A model generated the notes under the pieces. That model made no database searches. It was not told the origin of the DNA and saw only the letters and a list, made by a program, of their open reading frames with translations. A stretch of DNA of 64,000 nt from Clostridia bacterium (GTDB lineage Bacteria > Bacillota > Clostridia > Oscillospirales > CAG-272): assembly GCA_017456545.1 (NCBI GenBank), contig JAFTJE010000012.1:1-64000 (forward strand), in the 5' to 3' direction. Shown in pieces: positions 1-10,332 of this stretch. The position numbers and the translations under genes are program-made. Position 1 is the stretch's first letter; each line of letters starts with the position of its first letter.

Positions 1-96
1 GAGAATCCCCATAACTACTATGTAGACCTTTCCCAGGATTTGTGGGATGAGAAAACTATGCTTCTCAGAGGCAGGGGAAAAATCGTTAAGAAATAA
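1..96 (+). CDS. C-terminal end of a probable nicotinate phosphoribosyltransferase (partial)
   Basis: An open frame runs from base 1 to a TAA at 94-96 and encodes only 31 residues, with no start inside the window. The text NPHNYYVDLSQDLWDEK resembles my memory of the C-terminus of Firmicute nicotinate phosphoribosyltransferases (NAD salvage). That is pattern memory from a short tail, so the identity is tentative. It is followed by a strong plus-strand terminator at 184-220, which supports this being the end of a real transcription unit. Confidence 0.5.
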   Translation, partial: ENPHNYYVDLSQDLWDEKTMLLRGRGKIVKK

Positions 97-113
97 TACT
101 TGACGCTTATACT

Positions 114-153
114 CCCTCAGTCACTCCGTGACAGCTCCCTCTAAGATGGAGCC
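114..153. repeat. Dispersed palindromic intergenic repeat, copy 1
   Basis: The segment starts CCCTCAGTCACT, continues with an inverted half CGTGACAGCTCCC and ends GGAGCC. A near-identical element lies at 47662-47703, so it is a dispersed repeat with self-complementary arms (GTCAC/GTGAC). Short palindromic repeats of this style are common between genes in Clostridia; no coding content is seen. Confidence 0.7.
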
Positions 154-183
154 TTAATTATCGCTTTTTATACTATAAACAGC

Positions 184-220
184 CACAGGGCGAGGAAAAT
201 TCCTCGCCCTGTGTTTTTTT
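184..220 (+). terminator. Rho-independent terminator
   Basis: A perfect 13-bp stem (184-196 with 201-213, loop AAAT) is followed directly by seven T. The orientation serves plus-strand transcripts entering from the left edge, i.e. the partial gene ending at 96. Confidence 0.9.
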
Positions 221-237
221 ATTCGGTTAATATGGGA

Positions 238-909
238 TTAAATTATTCCCTTCTTATACATAATTCTTGCAACTATAAGCGTGAATACAACTCCCACGGG
301 AACCATAATTCCAACGGTGCCCGAGTTGAGTGCGGGAATTGTGATAAAGAGTGCCAGCATAAGAATTATAGGTGCTATTGAAAGCTTTACATTCTTTGAT
401 ATAAATACCACTCCAAGACCTCCGAAAAGTGCCGGGAGCATCTGTGCGAAGGCAGGCTTAAGCACGGGAGATTCCAACACGGGAGTCAAGGGAATAATAA
501 GAATTACACCGAGAATTACAATTACAGTTGTTACAATACTGGATACAGCAATTGAAATGGTGGATATAATCTCGCCCTCCTCGGAGTTGGGCTTTACATC
601 AGCCTTTTCCATAGCGTCAAGGGCACAGGGGAGCTTAAGATTTGAAATATTACCTGTTACAAAGGAAAGGTATGCACCACCTGCACCGAGCATAGGAACA
701 TATGTAATAACCTCAATAACTCCCACAGCCCAGTACATGGGAGCAACTGCAAGAGCTCCCTTAGCCAGAGCAGCCCAGTCGGGAACTACGCTGAATACAA
801 GGGAAACAACCAAAGGAAACAGGAACAAGATTGCAAGCAGGGAAAAGCCCCAGATTCTGCCGTCACGGTGAACGGAGTCAAGATATGATACATTCTTTTT
901 ATTATCCAT
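238..909 (-). CDS. Conserved multi-pass membrane protein, partner of the DUF5058 protein
   Basis: A 223-residue hydrophobic protein with about six predicted membrane segments and a short charged central loop (KADVKPNSEEGE). It starts 16 bases downstream of the stop of the DUF5058 gene, with a good AAGGAGA site, so the two are co-transcribed and may form a two-component membrane complex or transporter. I do not recognise a catalytic or substrate-binding motif. Function is unknown; the inference of a complex rests on adjacency and similar size only. Confidence 0.7.
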   Translation of the reverse strand: MDNKKNVSYLDSVHRDGRIWGFSLLAILFLFPLVVSLVFSVVPDWAALAKGALAVAPMYWAVGVIEVITYVPMLGAGGAYLSFVTGNISNLKLPCALDAMEKADVKPNSEEGEIISTISIAVSSIVTTVIVILGVILIIPLTPVLESPVLKPAFAQMLPALFGGLGVVFISKNVKLSIAPIILMLALFITIPALNSGTVGIMVPVGVVFTLIVARIMYKKGII

Positions 910-925
910 CTTAATATCTCCTTTC

Positions 926-1660
926 TTAACCTAACCACGCAGTTACGGGTATTGCTATTGCCATACCTGCAATAAGACTGATTGGAAGTGCATAGTCATT
1001 CATCCATCTCTGCTTAAGCTTAATGGCAAGAATGCCACAAAGAGCCATTATAATGGCCGATGCGAAAAATACAACCACGGGAATAAGTCCTGTTGTATCG
1101 CCCTTAAACACATTTGCCACATCACAGAATACGAAGCCGAGGAATGCCGATATCATACCGAGGAACATAGCGTTAGTAAATATTTCACGCCATTTTTTGT
1201 CGGATTGTTCGATTTTTTTCATACCGTTCTGTATTTTCTTTGCAAAAATGGGAGTAAGAATCAAGCCTGCCGCAATTCCGAAGGTCATTACCCATACTAC
1301 TGTTACATATATCTGAGGGTCTGTTATTACCTCGGACAAATTCAGACCGAAGGCAGCAAGAGCTCTTTCGGCAGCTATGGTCTCGTAGGAGAGTGAGCCG
1401 ATAACAGAGAGCCTCAGCCACGGCAACGGGATACCCAAACTTAGGGAAAGGGCAATAACACCTGCAACTATGGAAATAGCAGGAGCTATTGTAAATATAG
1501 CAGAGGAAAGCACAGTCTTTTTAAGAACTGTCTTATCAATTCCTATTGCCTTAGCTCTTTTCAAGGCTCTTATAAGGAAATACACAGACTGTGCAATTAC
1601 CACAGCAATAATAATTCCGACCATAACAAAAATTATAGGGTGATTTACGCTGAACTCCAT
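926..1660 (-). CDS. DUF5058 family membrane protein
   Basis: A 244-residue integral membrane protein with an N-terminal anchor (residues about 8-32) and five or six further hydrophobic segments. The stretch PLPWLRLSVIGSLSYETIAAE matches the WLRLSxIG...E..AA signature I associate with DUF5058, a family of unknown function in Firmicutes. It lies 8 bases after the DUF1292 gene and just before a second membrane protein, so it probably belongs to the tail of the dnaB operon. The ribosome-binding GGAGG is rather far (about 13 bases) from the ATG. Confidence 0.75.
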   Translation of the reverse strand: MEFSVNHPIIFVMVGIIIAVVIAQSVYFLIRALKRAKAIGIDKTVLKKTVLSSAIFTIAPAISIVAGVIALSLSLGIPLPWLRLSVIGSLSYETIAAERALAAFGLNLSEVITDPQIYVTVVWVMTFGIAAGLILTPIFAKKIQNGMKKIEQSDKKWREIFTNAMFLGMISAFLGFVFCDVANVFKGDTTGLIPVVVFFASAIIMALCGILAIKLKQRWMNDYALPISLIAGMAIAIPVTAWLG

Positions 1661-1668
1661 AATCTGTA

Positions 1669-1959
1669 TTATTCCTCCTCTACCATTCTTTCATATTCTT
1701 CAAAAACGGGGACAGCCTCGTTTTCATCGGTTACCAGTATAAGCGTTCCCGATTCCTCATCAAGACGGAACACAATTACCTCGTCCTCCATAACGCCGTC
1801 TATTTTGCTTACGGGGTGAAGTATAGCGTAGCAATAATTCTCCATAGGGATAATTGCCACCTGCTCAAATTCTGTTTTGTTTCCGTTTTTGTCAAGAAGG
1901 ATTATGTTGTCATAATTCTCATCATCTGTGAGAATGTCAAATAAGCTTTTTTCGTCCAT
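1669..1959 (-). CDS. DUF1292 family protein
   Basis: A 96-residue acidic protein with the typical DUF1292 pattern: an N-terminal ILLDKNGNKTEFEQVAIIPMENYCYAIL core, then EDEVIVFRLDEESGTLILVTDENEAVPVFEEY. Family members (such as YrzB in Bacillus) are soluble, abundant in Firmicutes and of unknown function. It follows dnaB by 40 bases on the same strand, ahead of the two membrane-protein genes. Confidence 0.85.
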   Translation of the reverse strand: MDEKSLFDILTDDENYDNIILLDKNGNKTEFEQVAIIPMENYCYAILHPVSKIDGVMEDEVIVFRLDEESGTLILVTDENEAVPVFEEYERMVEEE

Positions 1960-1999
1960 ATTCTCTACCTGCCTTTATTTTTTGTAAGGGGAGTGTCTG

Positions 2000-3331
2000 T
2001 TATCTTTCGGAAATATCGTTTTCGAGAGTGGAGAACTTTGTATACTGACCGAGCCAGCTCATATGTACCGTACCTGTCTCGCCATGACGGTTCTTTGCCA
2101 CTATAACATCTACAAGGTTTGCCTTCTCGGGGTCGTCTCCGTAATAGTCTCGGGACAGGAACATAACCACATCGGCATCCTGCTCTATGGAGCCGGACTC
2201 ACGAAGGTCGGAAAGCATAGGCTTTTTATGCTCCTTCTCCGTAGTTCTGGAAAGCTGTGCACACACAATGACAGGAACATTAAGCTCCTTTGCCATAATC
2301 TTGAGTCCACGGGATATTTCACCAACCTCCTGGGCACGGTTTCCGTCCTTTCTCTTCTCTCCCTGCATAAGCTGGAGATAGTCGATTACCACAAGGCCCA
2401 GATTTTTAACACGGCGAAGCTTTGCCTTCATGGCTGTTACGGAAATATTGGGATTTGCGTCTATGAGTATATCCGTCTCCGCAAGCTCGGAGGTTGCCAT
2501 AGCTATCTTATCCCAATCGTCATTTTCTATATTACCCTGCTTTATCCTCTTGGAGTCCACAAGAGCCTCTGAGGAGACAATTCTCTGTACCAATTGCTCA
2601 GCACCCATTTCAAGCTGGAATATAGCTACTGCCTTTTTTGTTCTTTTTGCTATGTTGGTAGCAATGTTGAGAACAAAGGCTGTTTTACCGATACCGGGGC
2701 GTGCTCCCACAATAATAAGGTCGCTTTTTCCAAAGCCCACAACATATTGGTCCAAATCGGAAAATCCACTCTTAAGACCGAGGACATCCTCGCCTGCACC
2801 CTCCTTAAGAGTCTTTAATCTGTCATAAAAATCAAATATTACATCCCTTATGTGAATAAAGTCGGTTCTTTCATTATTGCCCGCTATCTCGTATATCTTC
2901 TGCTCGGCATAGTCTACTATTCTTGATACATTCTCGCCCTCTGTGTACACCTTATCCTGAATATCGTCAGTAGCCGTAATAAGCTTTCTTAATATACTTT
3001 TGTCATGTACTATCCTGGCGTAATCCTTGGCGTTTGCACTGCCGGGAACTATATCACCGATGATTCGCAGATAGGACATTGCCGCAGCCTCATCGTCGTA
3101 AATACCCTTTACCACAAGCTGATTTATCAGGGTAATCAGGTCAAGGGGTCTGTTACTCAGATTGAACTCATGCATTATAAGGAAAATATCCTTATGCTCC
3201 TCAATATAGAAGTCCTCGGCAGAAATAATCTGTGCCACCTCGTCAAATTTGTTGGGGTCTATAATGATAGAGCCTAATACCGACTGCTCTGCCTCCACAG
3301 AAAAGGGAACCTTTTTCTGAAAAGCGTCCAT
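2000..3331 (-). CDS. dnaB: Replicative DNA helicase DnaB (DnaC of Bacillus nomenclature)
   Basis: A 443-residue protein, full length for the hexameric helicase that unwinds DNA ahead of the replisome. The N-terminal helical domain (PFSVEAEQSVLGSII) is followed by the RecA-like domain with Walker A GARPGIGKTA (about residue 210), the LVVIDYLQLM Walker B, and the SDLRESGSIEQDADVVMFL and AKNRHGETG motifs. Its ATG directly abuts the stop of rplI, giving the conserved gdpP-rplI-dnaB order. Start is supported because the frame begins exactly where rplI ends. Confidence 0.97.
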   Translation of the reverse strand: MDAFQKKVPFSVEAEQSVLGSIIIDPNKFDEVAQIISAEDFYIEEHKDIFLIMHEFNLSNRPLDLITLINQLVVKGIYDDEAAAMSYLRIIGDIVPGSANAKDYARIVHDKSILRKLITATDDIQDKVYTEGENVSRIVDYAEQKIYEIAGNNERTDFIHIRDVIFDFYDRLKTLKEGAGEDVLGLKSGFSDLDQYVVGFGKSDLIIVGARPGIGKTAFVLNIATNIAKRTKKAVAIFQLEMGAEQLVQRIVSSEALVDSKRIKQGNIENDDWDKIAMATSELAETDILIDANPNISVTAMKAKLRRVKNLGLVVIDYLQLMQGEKRKDGNRAQEVGEISRGLKIMAKELNVPVIVCAQLSRTTEKEHKKPMLSDLRESGSIEQDADVVMFLSRDYYGDDPEKANLVDVIVAKNRHGETGTVHMSWLGQYTKFSTLENDISER

Positions 3332-3781
3332 TTATTTCTTCTCCGTTACCTTTACATTGAATTTTCCACTGATGTCTGCATAGAGCTTGATTTCTATTTT
3401 ATATGTGCCGTATGCCTTGATTGGGGAATCAAGAAGAATCTTACGCTTATCTGCCTCAATTCCTGTCTGCACCTTCAATGCCTCTGCAATATCCTTTGAT
3501 GTGATGGCACCGTAGAATCTGCCGTCGGCACCTGCATCGGCTGTGAGCACTACTGTTGTCTCGCCGAGCTTCCTTGCCAGTGCTCTTGCATTTTCCTTTT
3601 CTACCTCTTCTCTGTGCTTGGCAGAGGACTGCTTACTCTTTATATCATTTATAACCTTTGAATCTGCAGGAACTGCCAGCTTTTTCGGGAAGAGGAAATT
3701 TCTTGCGTATCCGTCGGATACCTCAATTATCTGGTCCTTCTTTCCCTGTGCCTTTACATCCTGTAATAATACAACCTTCAT
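3332..3781 (-). CDS. rplI: 50S ribosomal protein L9
   Basis: A 149-residue protein, the usual length. It opens with the L9 signature [36 protein letters not shown], which binds 23S rRNA, followed by a long helix rich in K/E and a C-terminal domain. It starts one base after the gdpP stop and its own stop touches the dnaB start, so the three genes are tightly coupled. Confidence 0.98.
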   Translation of the reverse strand: MKVVLLQDVKAQGKKDQIIEVSDGYARNFLFPKKLAVPADSKVINDIKSKQSSAKHREEVEKENARALARKLGETTVVLTADAGADGRFYGAITSKDIAEALKVQTGIEADKRKILLDSPIKAYGTYKIEIKLYADISGKFNVKVTEKK

Positions 3782-3782
3782 C

Positions 3783-5792
3783 TTATCTTTCCTCCGGGTC
3801 TAAGTAATTATCAATTGCCTCCTTGAGCTGGAGCAGTACCTGGTGCATAGCACTCCTTACAACGGCACCTGCCGCATCGTATCTGCCTCCACCCTGGAGA
3901 GCCTCGAGAATCAGCTGTACATTTACCGTTCCGTTTGAACGGGCAGAAATATGCACGCTGTCTCCTATCTGTACAAGAGCAAAGGATGCCATAACCTCAT
4001 CTACCATTAAGAGGTTGTCCGCTACTCTTGATGCAAGTATTTTATCTGTTGCGTCCACGCCGCTTTCATTAACGGCAATAGCCATACAGTGACGGTATAT
4101 CTCTATCTTCTGACCGAAGAGAGCCTCCTGCTTATATTCCGATATATTCGACTTGAAGAGGTCCTGTATAGCATCATATGAGGCTCCGTTATCACGAAGA
4201 TACATAGCTGCCGCAAAGGTCTTTGTTCCCGCACCCTTGGTGAAGTTTCTTGTATCAAGGGTAATTCCCGCAAGGAGCATATTTGCCTCAACGGGAGCAA
4301 GCAGGGACTCCTGTAATGTAAAGTCCAGCATCTCCGACACAAGCTCACTGGCACTGGATGCCGAGGGCTCCACAAGCTCAAATATAGGCTTTCTCGGATA
4401 TTCCGAGGTCTTTCTGTGGTGGTCAATAATAGCCACATTGTATACATTATCGTAAATATCTCTCGATTCAAACATCAAGGGGTTATTTACATCCACGAGT
4501 ATAAGGAGTGTATCCGAGGATACAAGGTCAAGCCCCGACGCAGAGTCTACAAAAAGACCCTTATAGAGCTTGTTGTCTCCGATTATCTTAAGACATTTTT
4601 TGATATTGATGTTCTTAAAATCCGTAACAATATTAACCTTTACTCCACAGTACATAGCAAGCCTTGCCATACCTACGGATGCACCGAAGGCATCGTAGTC
4701 GGGATACTTATGTGCCATAATAATAACATTTGAAGCAGAGGCAACATGTGCAAGAATCTCCGTAGAGGCAACACGGGTAAATACCTTTGTACGCTTCTGG
4801 AGAGAGTTTGTAAGTCCGCCGTAATACTCTATCTTGTTATCATACTTGACAACAGCCTGGTCACCGCCACGCTGAAGTGCAAGATCAAGGGCAGAGTGGG
4901 CAGCTCTTTCCCTATCGGAGAGGGAGCCCTTTACCTTACCTACACCGATGGACAGTGTGATAGGAATATTACCCATACCTACTCTTATTTCTCTTACTCT
5001 GTCAAGTATCTCGAATTTTTCCGATACAAATTTCTGCAGGTCCTTGTTTTTGAAGAAGAACAAATATTTGTCTCTCTCGTATTCCTTGAGAATACCGTTG
5101 ACACTCTGTGCCCATTCTCTCAGAATTTCCTCAACCCTGGAGGCACTCTCACGGTAGCTCTCCTGCTCGAACTGCATAAGCTCCTCAAGGTTGTCAATGA
5201 TGATATATGCCACAGCATTATCCTCATCGGTGATAAACTGCTTAAGGTCCACAATCTCGGTCACATCCCTGAACTTAAGGAAGTAATAGATGCTTCCGTT
5301 GCTTCTTATCTTAGTTGACTCAATAAGGTAATTCTTACCGTCGAGAACAGCCTCTGTGGGGAATTTCTTATCCTCGCTGTCGCCCGTATCCTCCAGCTCT
5401 ATAACACTGCTGAGCTTAGCTCCGAGAAGGGATGAAGCACCCACAGCCTCAAGGGAAAACCGGTTATACCAGATTATTTTGTTCTTACAGTCGCATATTA
5501 GAGCAGGCTCTCTTGCATTATTCACCGAATCGTACATAATTGTACCGAGCATAGGTCCCGAGATTTTTCCTGCCTCTTCCTTTCTTCTCCTCTTTTCAAA
5601 GATGGTAAGGACGAGAGCACAGGCACACATTGTCAGCAGGGCAATAGTGACGGACAGGATTATAAAGCTGTCGGGATACTGCTTTACCAAAAATGTCAGA
5701 AGTGCAAAGCCTCCTCCGCCGATTATGGCACAGGAGCCATACCTGAGGAAGGCAAGGCGTAGCTTTTTGATTTTTTGCTGTTTATTATACAT
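3783..5792 (-). CDS. gdpP: Cyclic-di-AMP phosphodiesterase GdpP (YybT), DHH family
   Basis: Two N-terminal membrane helices (residues about 15-65), a PAS-like domain, a degenerate GGDEF domain ([14 protein letters not shown]) and a C-terminal DHH/DHHA1 phosphoesterase with [24 protein letters not shown] and DTRNF metal-binding motifs. This architecture hydrolyses c-di-AMP. The DHHA1 loop reads [10 protein letters not shown], with Arg where His is usual. I prefer the ATG at 5792 because AGGGAG lies 9-10 bases upstream; the ATG at 5810 lacks a ribosome site. First gene of gdpP-rplI-dnaB. Confidence 0.93.
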   Translation of the reverse strand: MYNKQQKIKKLRLAFLRYGSCAIIGGGGFALLTFLVKQYPDSFIILSVTIALLTMCACALVLTIFEKRRRKEEAGKISGPMLGTIMYDSVNNAREPALICDCKNKIIWYNRFSLEAVGASSLLGAKLSSVIELEDTGDSEDKKFPTEAVLDGKNYLIESTKIRSNGSIYYFLKFRDVTEIVDLKQFITDEDNAVAYIIIDNLEELMQFEQESYRESASRVEEILREWAQSVNGILKEYERDKYLFFFKNKDLQKFVSEKFEILDRVREIRVGMGNIPITLSIGVGKVKGSLSDRERAAHSALDLALQRGGDQAVVKYDNKIEYYGGLTNSLQKRTKVFTRVASTEILAHVASASNVIIMAHKYPDYDAFGASVGMARLAMYCGVKVNIVTDFKNINIKKCLKIIGDNKLYKGLFVDSASGLDLVSSDTLLILVDVNNPLMFESRDIYDNVYNVAIIDHHRKTSEYPRKPIFELVEPSASSASELVSEMLDFTLQESLLAPVEANMLLAGITLDTRNFTKGAGTKTFAAAMYLRDNGASYDAIQDLFKSNISEYKQEALFGQKIEIYRHCMAIAVNESGVDATDKILASRVADNLLMVDEVMASFALVQIGDSVHISARSNGTVNVQLILEALQGGGRYDAAGAVVRSAMHQVLLQLKEAIDNYLDPEER

Positions 5793-5830
5793 AAGGATCT
5801 TCTCCCTCATAATGTGATAATATTTATATA

Positions 5831-5859
5831 ATTATAACAGATATTTAATAAAAAAGCAA
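5831..5859 (-). promoter_or_regulatory. Promoter of the gdpP-rplI-dnaB operon
   Basis: On the minus strand TTGCTT (5854-5859) and TATAAT (5831-5836) are separated by exactly 17 bases. The predicted start lies about 30 bases before the preferred gdpP ATG. Confidence 0.8.
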
Positions 5860-5994
5860 CACAAAGTTGCAAAAACCCGTGCACCGTCTGTATATAAATT
5901 GCTTTTTTCAAGAAAAGGGCGGGGGGAGTGTCTTTATTTATGGCATATACAACATTTTTTCCGTTCCCTTAACCGAAGTTTTCAAATTTTTATA

Positions 5995-6024
5995 TTGAAA
6001 AGCTTATTCAATGTATGGTATACT
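5995..6024 (+). promoter_or_regulatory. Extended -10 promoter of the glmU-like gene
   Basis: TTGAAA (5995-6000), 18-base spacer, TATACT (6019-6024) preceded by TGG. Transcription would begin after 6030, which rules out the long upstream ATG at 6015 and supports the ATG at 6093. Confidence 0.8.
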
Positions 6025-6092
6025 GTATATATGGTGTTTACCCGCTTTACAATCTGACTCTTCGGGAGTTACGCACACAGGGAGGTATATAT

Positions 6093-7250
6093 ATGTACAA
6101 AGTTCATGTGGTGGTATGCCACGGCGATGAGATTTCCTATCTCGACCTTAACAAGGAGCTTTTATTCTTTTCAAATCTATATGAGCACACCTTCAGAAAA
6201 TTCGAGGATGCTGCATTTAATCTCAAGCTGGATTGCCAGGTTATCCACGGCTCAGCCTTTGAGCTCGAGGGGGCTTCCCAGGATATCGATGCCGATGTGG
6301 ACGATATTATAATTTTCGCCACTCCCTTCGCCTTTTTGGCTCCGACGGCAGAAATTGAGAGGGCGTTGTCCTTTGTTGTAGACTCTGAGCTCGGTTATGC
6401 TACCGTTGGCTCTATGCGTAGCCTGTACGCAACCGTCGGAACAGGAAAAATGCTTACCGACAATCTTACCCTAAGTTCACCCTATGATTTTATACAGAGC
6501 ATAGGCTCCTGCGGTGCAAAATGTGACCACAAGGGCTTTTGTGAGGGCGAAAGAGCCACCTGCGACAGCTATGATATGTATCTTGACCGTGTGGAGAGAT
6601 ACCGAGGGGAGTTTTTTGTAAACCTGCGTAAAAGAGGCGTAAGGATAGAAAATCCCGGCTCTGTGGTTGTTTCTCCCAACACCGTAATCGGTAAGGACAC
6701 TGTTTTGCTCCCCAATACACAGGTTTGTGCAGGGGCAAAAATAGGTAATCACTGTGTTCTTGGCCCTTCAACCGTGGTGTCTGCCTCGTCCTTAGGCTCA
6801 GGCTGTGTTGTAAACGCATCCCAAATATATACCTCCTCCATTGAAAGCGAGGCTAATATAGGACCCTTCTCTTATGTGGAGGCGTCCACTGCTCTCCACG
6901 GAGTTAATATAGGTGCATATACAGAGCTTCGCCGTTCTGAAATCGGTGCATTTTCCAAAATAAACGCCCATTGCTTGATTGCCCATTGCAAGACAGGACC
7001 CAGAGTAATGATAGGCAGCCATGTTTCCTGTGCCAATTTTGACGGACGCAAGGACAGTGCTGTAAAAATCTCCGATGATGCCTTTATCGGTGCAGGTACA
7101 ATTCTTGTTGCTCCCGTCAGCATAGGTCAGGGTGCCTTTACTGCGGCAGGCTCCACAATTACAGACAATATCCCCGCAGGTGCCCTCGGCATTGCAAGAG
7201 AATATCAGTCCAACCACGACGGCTGGGCAAGAAGAAAGTCAAAAAGCTGA
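6093..7250 (+). CDS. GlmU-like hexapeptide-repeat protein with divergent N-terminal domain
   Basis: With the ATG at 6093 (GGAGG seven bases upstream) the protein has 385 residues. Residues from about 205 on form a left-handed beta-helix: PNTVIGKDTVLLPNTQV, IGPFSYVEAST, AFIGAGTILVAPVSIGQGAFTAAGSTIT, matching the GlmU acetyltransferase domain. The first 200 residues lack the LAAGxGTRM nucleotide motif of the uridylyltransferase. At the acetyltransferase active site the usual SKxxHLTY reads SKINAHCL, and NYDG reads NFDG. Next to pth, as glmU is in Bacillus. Probably a divergent paralogue; activity uncertain. Confidence 0.75.
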   Translation: MYKVHVVVCHGDEISYLDLNKELLFFSNLYEHTFRKFEDAAFNLKLDCQVIHGSAFELEGASQDIDADVDDIIIFATPFAFLAPTAEIERALSFVVDSELGYATVGSMRSLYATVGTGKMLTDNLTLSSPYDFIQSIGSCGAKCDHKGFCEGERATCDSYDMYLDRVERYRGEFFVNLRKRGVRIENPGSVVVSPNTVIGKDTVLLPNTQVCAGAKIGNHCVLGPSTVVSASSLGSGCVVNASQIYTSSIESEANIGPFSYVEASTALHGVNIGAYTELRRSEIGAFSKINAHCLIAHCKTGPRVMIGSHVSCANFDGRKDSAVKISDDAFIGAGTILVAPVSIGQGAFTAAGSTITDNIPAGALGIAREYQSNHDGWARRKSKS

Positions 7251-7413
7251 GTCATATTACAATCACATTTTACAGAGCAAGTGCGATATATCCTCATTTT
7301 GATATTCCTGCTCTGCCGACTGACAACCGAAAATTAACGGTTTTTTCTAAAAGTCACTGTTTTTTACTACCGTACCGGAATTTTTATGACATTTTTCTTT
7401 CGAAAGGTTTTTT

Positions 7414-8055
7414 ATGGCAAATATTTTCGACTTATTTAAGAAGATAGAAAAGAAGGAGGAATCCTCCTCTCCCATTACACATATTATCTGTGGACTCGGT
7501 AACCCGGGAGATAAATATGTATGCACAAGGCACAACGCCGGCTTTGTTGCAATGGATTATCTCACAAGAGAAATGGGCGTTTCCTGTAACAGAATTAGGT
7601 TCAAGGCCCTATGTGGGGAGGGCACCATAAACGGTGTCCGTGTCCTTTTGATGAAGCCTCAGACCTATATGAACGCATCGGGAGAGGCAGTTGCCGAGGC
7701 GTCTGCATTCTATAAGATTCCCCCCGAAAACATCATAGTTATCTCCGACGATGTTGCCCAGAATATAGGCAGAGTCCGTATCCGTAAATCGGGCAGTGCA
7801 GGAGGTCAAAGGGGACTGAAATCCATTATAGAGCACTTAAAAACAGACACATTCCCCCGTGTTCGCATAGGAGTGGGACAAAAGCCCACCCCCGAATATG
7901 ATTTGGCAGACTGGGTGCTGGGCAAGATACCTAAGGAGGATGAGCCTGCCTACTTCTCTGTTTGTCAGCAGATTTACGGCATTGCCTCCTTGCTTGTAAA
8001 GGGCGAAATTGACGAGGCTATGTGTAAATACAACGGCTTTAACGGAAAGCAATAG
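7414..8055 (+). CDS. pth: Peptidyl-tRNA hydrolase
   Basis: A 213-residue enzyme that releases peptides from stalled peptidyl-tRNA. Motifs: CGLGNPGDKYVCTRHNAGF, MKPQTYMNASGEAV, and ISDDVAQNIGRVRIRKSGSAGGQRGLKSI. The N-terminus carries about 20 extra residues before the usual start (MANIFDLFKKIEKKEESSSP). In the last motif the common GGHNG is GGQRG, replacing a conserved His-Asn. The ATG has GAAAGG about eight bases upstream. Confidence 0.95.
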   Translation: MANIFDLFKKIEKKEESSSPITHIICGLGNPGDKYVCTRHNAGFVAMDYLTREMGVSCNRIRFKALCGEGTINGVRVLLMKPQTYMNASGEAVAEASAFYKIPPENIIVISDDVAQNIGRVRIRKSGSAGGQRGLKSIIEHLKTDTFPRVRIGVGQKPTPEYDLADWVLGKIPKEDEPAYFSVCQQIYGIASLLVKGEIDEAMCKYNGFNGKQ

Positions 8056-8131
8056 CATCGGAATTTTTGCAATTATTTATGCAGAACAAGAAACCGTCAT
8101 TCTATGAATATAATTTAAGGAGAAAACGAAA

Positions 8132-10315
8132 ATGAAAAACTGTATCTGGATTTCCCCTAAGGGCTCCGGCGTATCTCACAACCGCCTGTATCACTTCAAG
8201 AAAACCTTTACTCTTGATAAAATTGCCGAGGGAGTGGTGGAAATTTCTGCTCAATCCCGTTATAGGCTTTACATAAACGGAGAATTTTGTGCCTTCGGTC
8301 CCTGTAAGGGAACAAGGGAGCAGGTGTTCTTCGATACTGTTGATGTAACAAAGCACTTAATAGTCGGCGAAAACGAAATTCTCGTTGATGTTATACAGCT
8401 TTACGGCAGAGATTCCGACGGTGGCATAATTCCTGCCGACGGTGTTCTCCGTACAGGTATCTGTGCCCTGTGCCTTGAGCTTACCTGCGGTGATACGGTA
8501 ATCAAGGCTGACGAAAGCTGGCTCTGTGGCGAGCAAAAGGGTCTTACAATAAAATCCGGTATTCACGCTGGGTCTGCCTCCTTCCTTGAGGAATATGAGA
8601 ATCTCCCGGTTGTCTACGAAAATGCAGTAAAACGCTGTGATGTACATAATAATGAAAACGACCACTTCTGGTGGGGTGGCACATCAAATCTGTTCCTTTC
8701 AAAGCGTCCTATTCCCATGCTTGATATGAAGGAGATTCCCATTTCCTACGACGGAGAATTTTTCGACGCCTCCTATCTTACCTTCGGCTTCCCCTTCTTC
8801 ACCTTGAGGGGCAAGGGCAAAATCAGAATAGAATACTTTGAGTGCTTCGGTAAGCTCTATCCCAAAAATACAAAGGCAGACAGATGCGACCGTTCTCTTG
8901 GATACGAGGATTTCTTTGCCGATGAAATTACCGTTGACGGTGAGCTGAAATACTCCCCCTTCTGGTTCCGTTGCTTCCGTTTCATGGCTGTAAAGGTTTT
9001 AGAGGGTGATGTTTCCCTTACCCTTGACAGATTCCTTGAGGTAAATTATCCCATGCCTGTCCGTAAGGATTATGATTTCGGCAGGGATGACGATAACAGG
9101 CTCTGGGAGATAAGCGTACGCACACTCCAAAGATGTATGCACGAGACCTATGAGGACTGCCCCTATTACGAGCAGCTCCAATACTGTATGGATACCTCGA
9201 CTCAGATGGTATTTAACTATCAGCTCTGCCACGACGACGCATTGGCAAGAAAGGCAATGGACGATTTTGCCGCTGCCCAGCTGGCAAACGGACTTATGCC
9301 CTCACGCTATCCCTGTGTTTACGATCAGCATATCCCCTCCTTCCAATTCTATTTTATATTTATGGTATATCAGCACTACATTCGCTTCGGTGACCTCTCC
9401 CTTGTGAGAAAGCATCTTCGTGCTATTGACGGTGTGGTTGAATGGTTTACTGCCCTTATTGACGAGGACGGTATGGTAGGTCAGAGTAAGTATTGGAACT
9501 TTGTTGACTGGGCTAAGCCCTGGGTATATGACCAGGCCCGTGGCTGTGAGGGTGGTGTTCCCCTCGGAGTATATGAGGGTAATATCGGTCTTTACAATCC
9601 TATGATGGCTTACTTCCTCCAGGTGGGTGCTAAGCTCAATGAGCTCTGCGGTCGCCGTGATGTGGCAAGAGAATATACAAAAACAGCCAACCTTCTTATA
9701 AAGAGCACCAAAAAATACTTCTACGATAAGAAAACAAAGCTCTTTGCCGATGATGTAAACCACATTTACTACTCGCAGCATATGCAGACCTGGTGTGTTC
9801 TTGCCGGCGTTGTCCGTGGAGAGCAGGCTAAGGAAATTATGACCCTTTCCCAGTCTCTTGAGGCTAAGAGCACCTATGCCTTTGCATTCTTCTATTTCCG
9901 TGCTCTTGAATCCTGCGGTCTTTATGAATATACCGAGGAAATGATGAGCTCCTACAGAAATCTCCTTAAGCTCAACTGCACCACAGTTCCCGAGACTCCC
10001 GAGGAGTCAAGAAGTGAATGTCATGCATGGGGCTCCATTGCAATATATGAATTCAGTGCAACGATCCTCGGTGTCCGTACAGAAAATGTAGCGGAAAAGT
10101 CCATTTCCATAAAGCCCTATATCAAGGGAAGAGATTATGCTAAGGGCACTGTTTCCACCATTGCGGGAGATGTATATGTAAGCTGGAGAAAGCAGGAGGG
10201 AGAGTTTACAATTGAAGTAAGCTCCGAAAACGACTGTGACAAGGTGGTTTACCTCCCCGACGGAAAAGTAACGGTAATTACAGAAAAGAAAGCAACATTA
10301 AAGTGTACTATATAA
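8132..10315 (+). CDS. Alpha-L-rhamnosidase-like glycoside hydrolase (GH78-type)
   Basis: 727 residues without a signal peptide, so probably cytoplasmic. An N-terminal beta-sandwich ([19 protein letters not shown], residues about 45-65) precedes an (alpha/alpha)6 barrel. The segment [19 protein letters not shown] matches the DCPxxExxxxxxD acid-residue motif of GH78, and [14 protein letters not shown] is the later conserved Trp-Gly motif. It would release terminal L-rhamnose or a related sugar from plant glycans. AAGGAG lies eight bases before ATG. The exact substrate is not readable. Confidence 0.8.
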   Translation: MKNCIWISPKGSGVSHNRLYHFKKTFTLDKIAEGVVEISAQSRYRLYINGEFCAFGPCKGTREQVFFDTVDVTKHLIVGENEILVDVIQLYGRDSDGGIIPADGVLRTGICALCLELTCGDTVIKADESWLCGEQKGLTIKSGIHAGSASFLEEYENLPVVYENAVKRCDVHNNENDHFWWGGTSNLFLSKRPIPMLDMKEIPISYDGEFFDASYLTFGFPFFTLRGKGKIRIEYFECFGKLYPKNTKADRCDRSLGYEDFFADEITVDGELKYSPFWFRCFRFMAVKVLEGDVSLTLDRFLEVNYPMPVRKDYDFGRDDDNRLWEISVRTLQRCMHETYEDCPYYEQLQYCMDTSTQMVFNYQLCHDDALARKAMDDFAAAQLANGLMPSRYPCVYDQHIPSFQFYFIFMVYQHYIRFGDLSLVRKHLRAIDGVVEWFTALIDEDGMVGQSKYWNFVDWAKPWVYDQARGCEGGVPLGVYEGNIGLYNPMMAYFLQVGAKLNELCGRRDVAREYTKTANLLIKSTKKYFYDKKTKLFADDVNHIYYSQHMQTWCVLAGVVRGEQAKEIMTLSQSLEAKSTYAFAFFYFRALESCGLYEYTEEMMSSYRNLLKLNCTTVPETPEESRSECHAWGSIAIYEFSATILGVRTENVAEKSISIKPYIKGRDYAKGTVSTIAGDVYVSWRKQEGEFTIEVSSENDCDKVVYLPDGKVTVITEKKATLKCTI

Positions 10316-10332
10316 GCAAAAAGGAGACAAAA

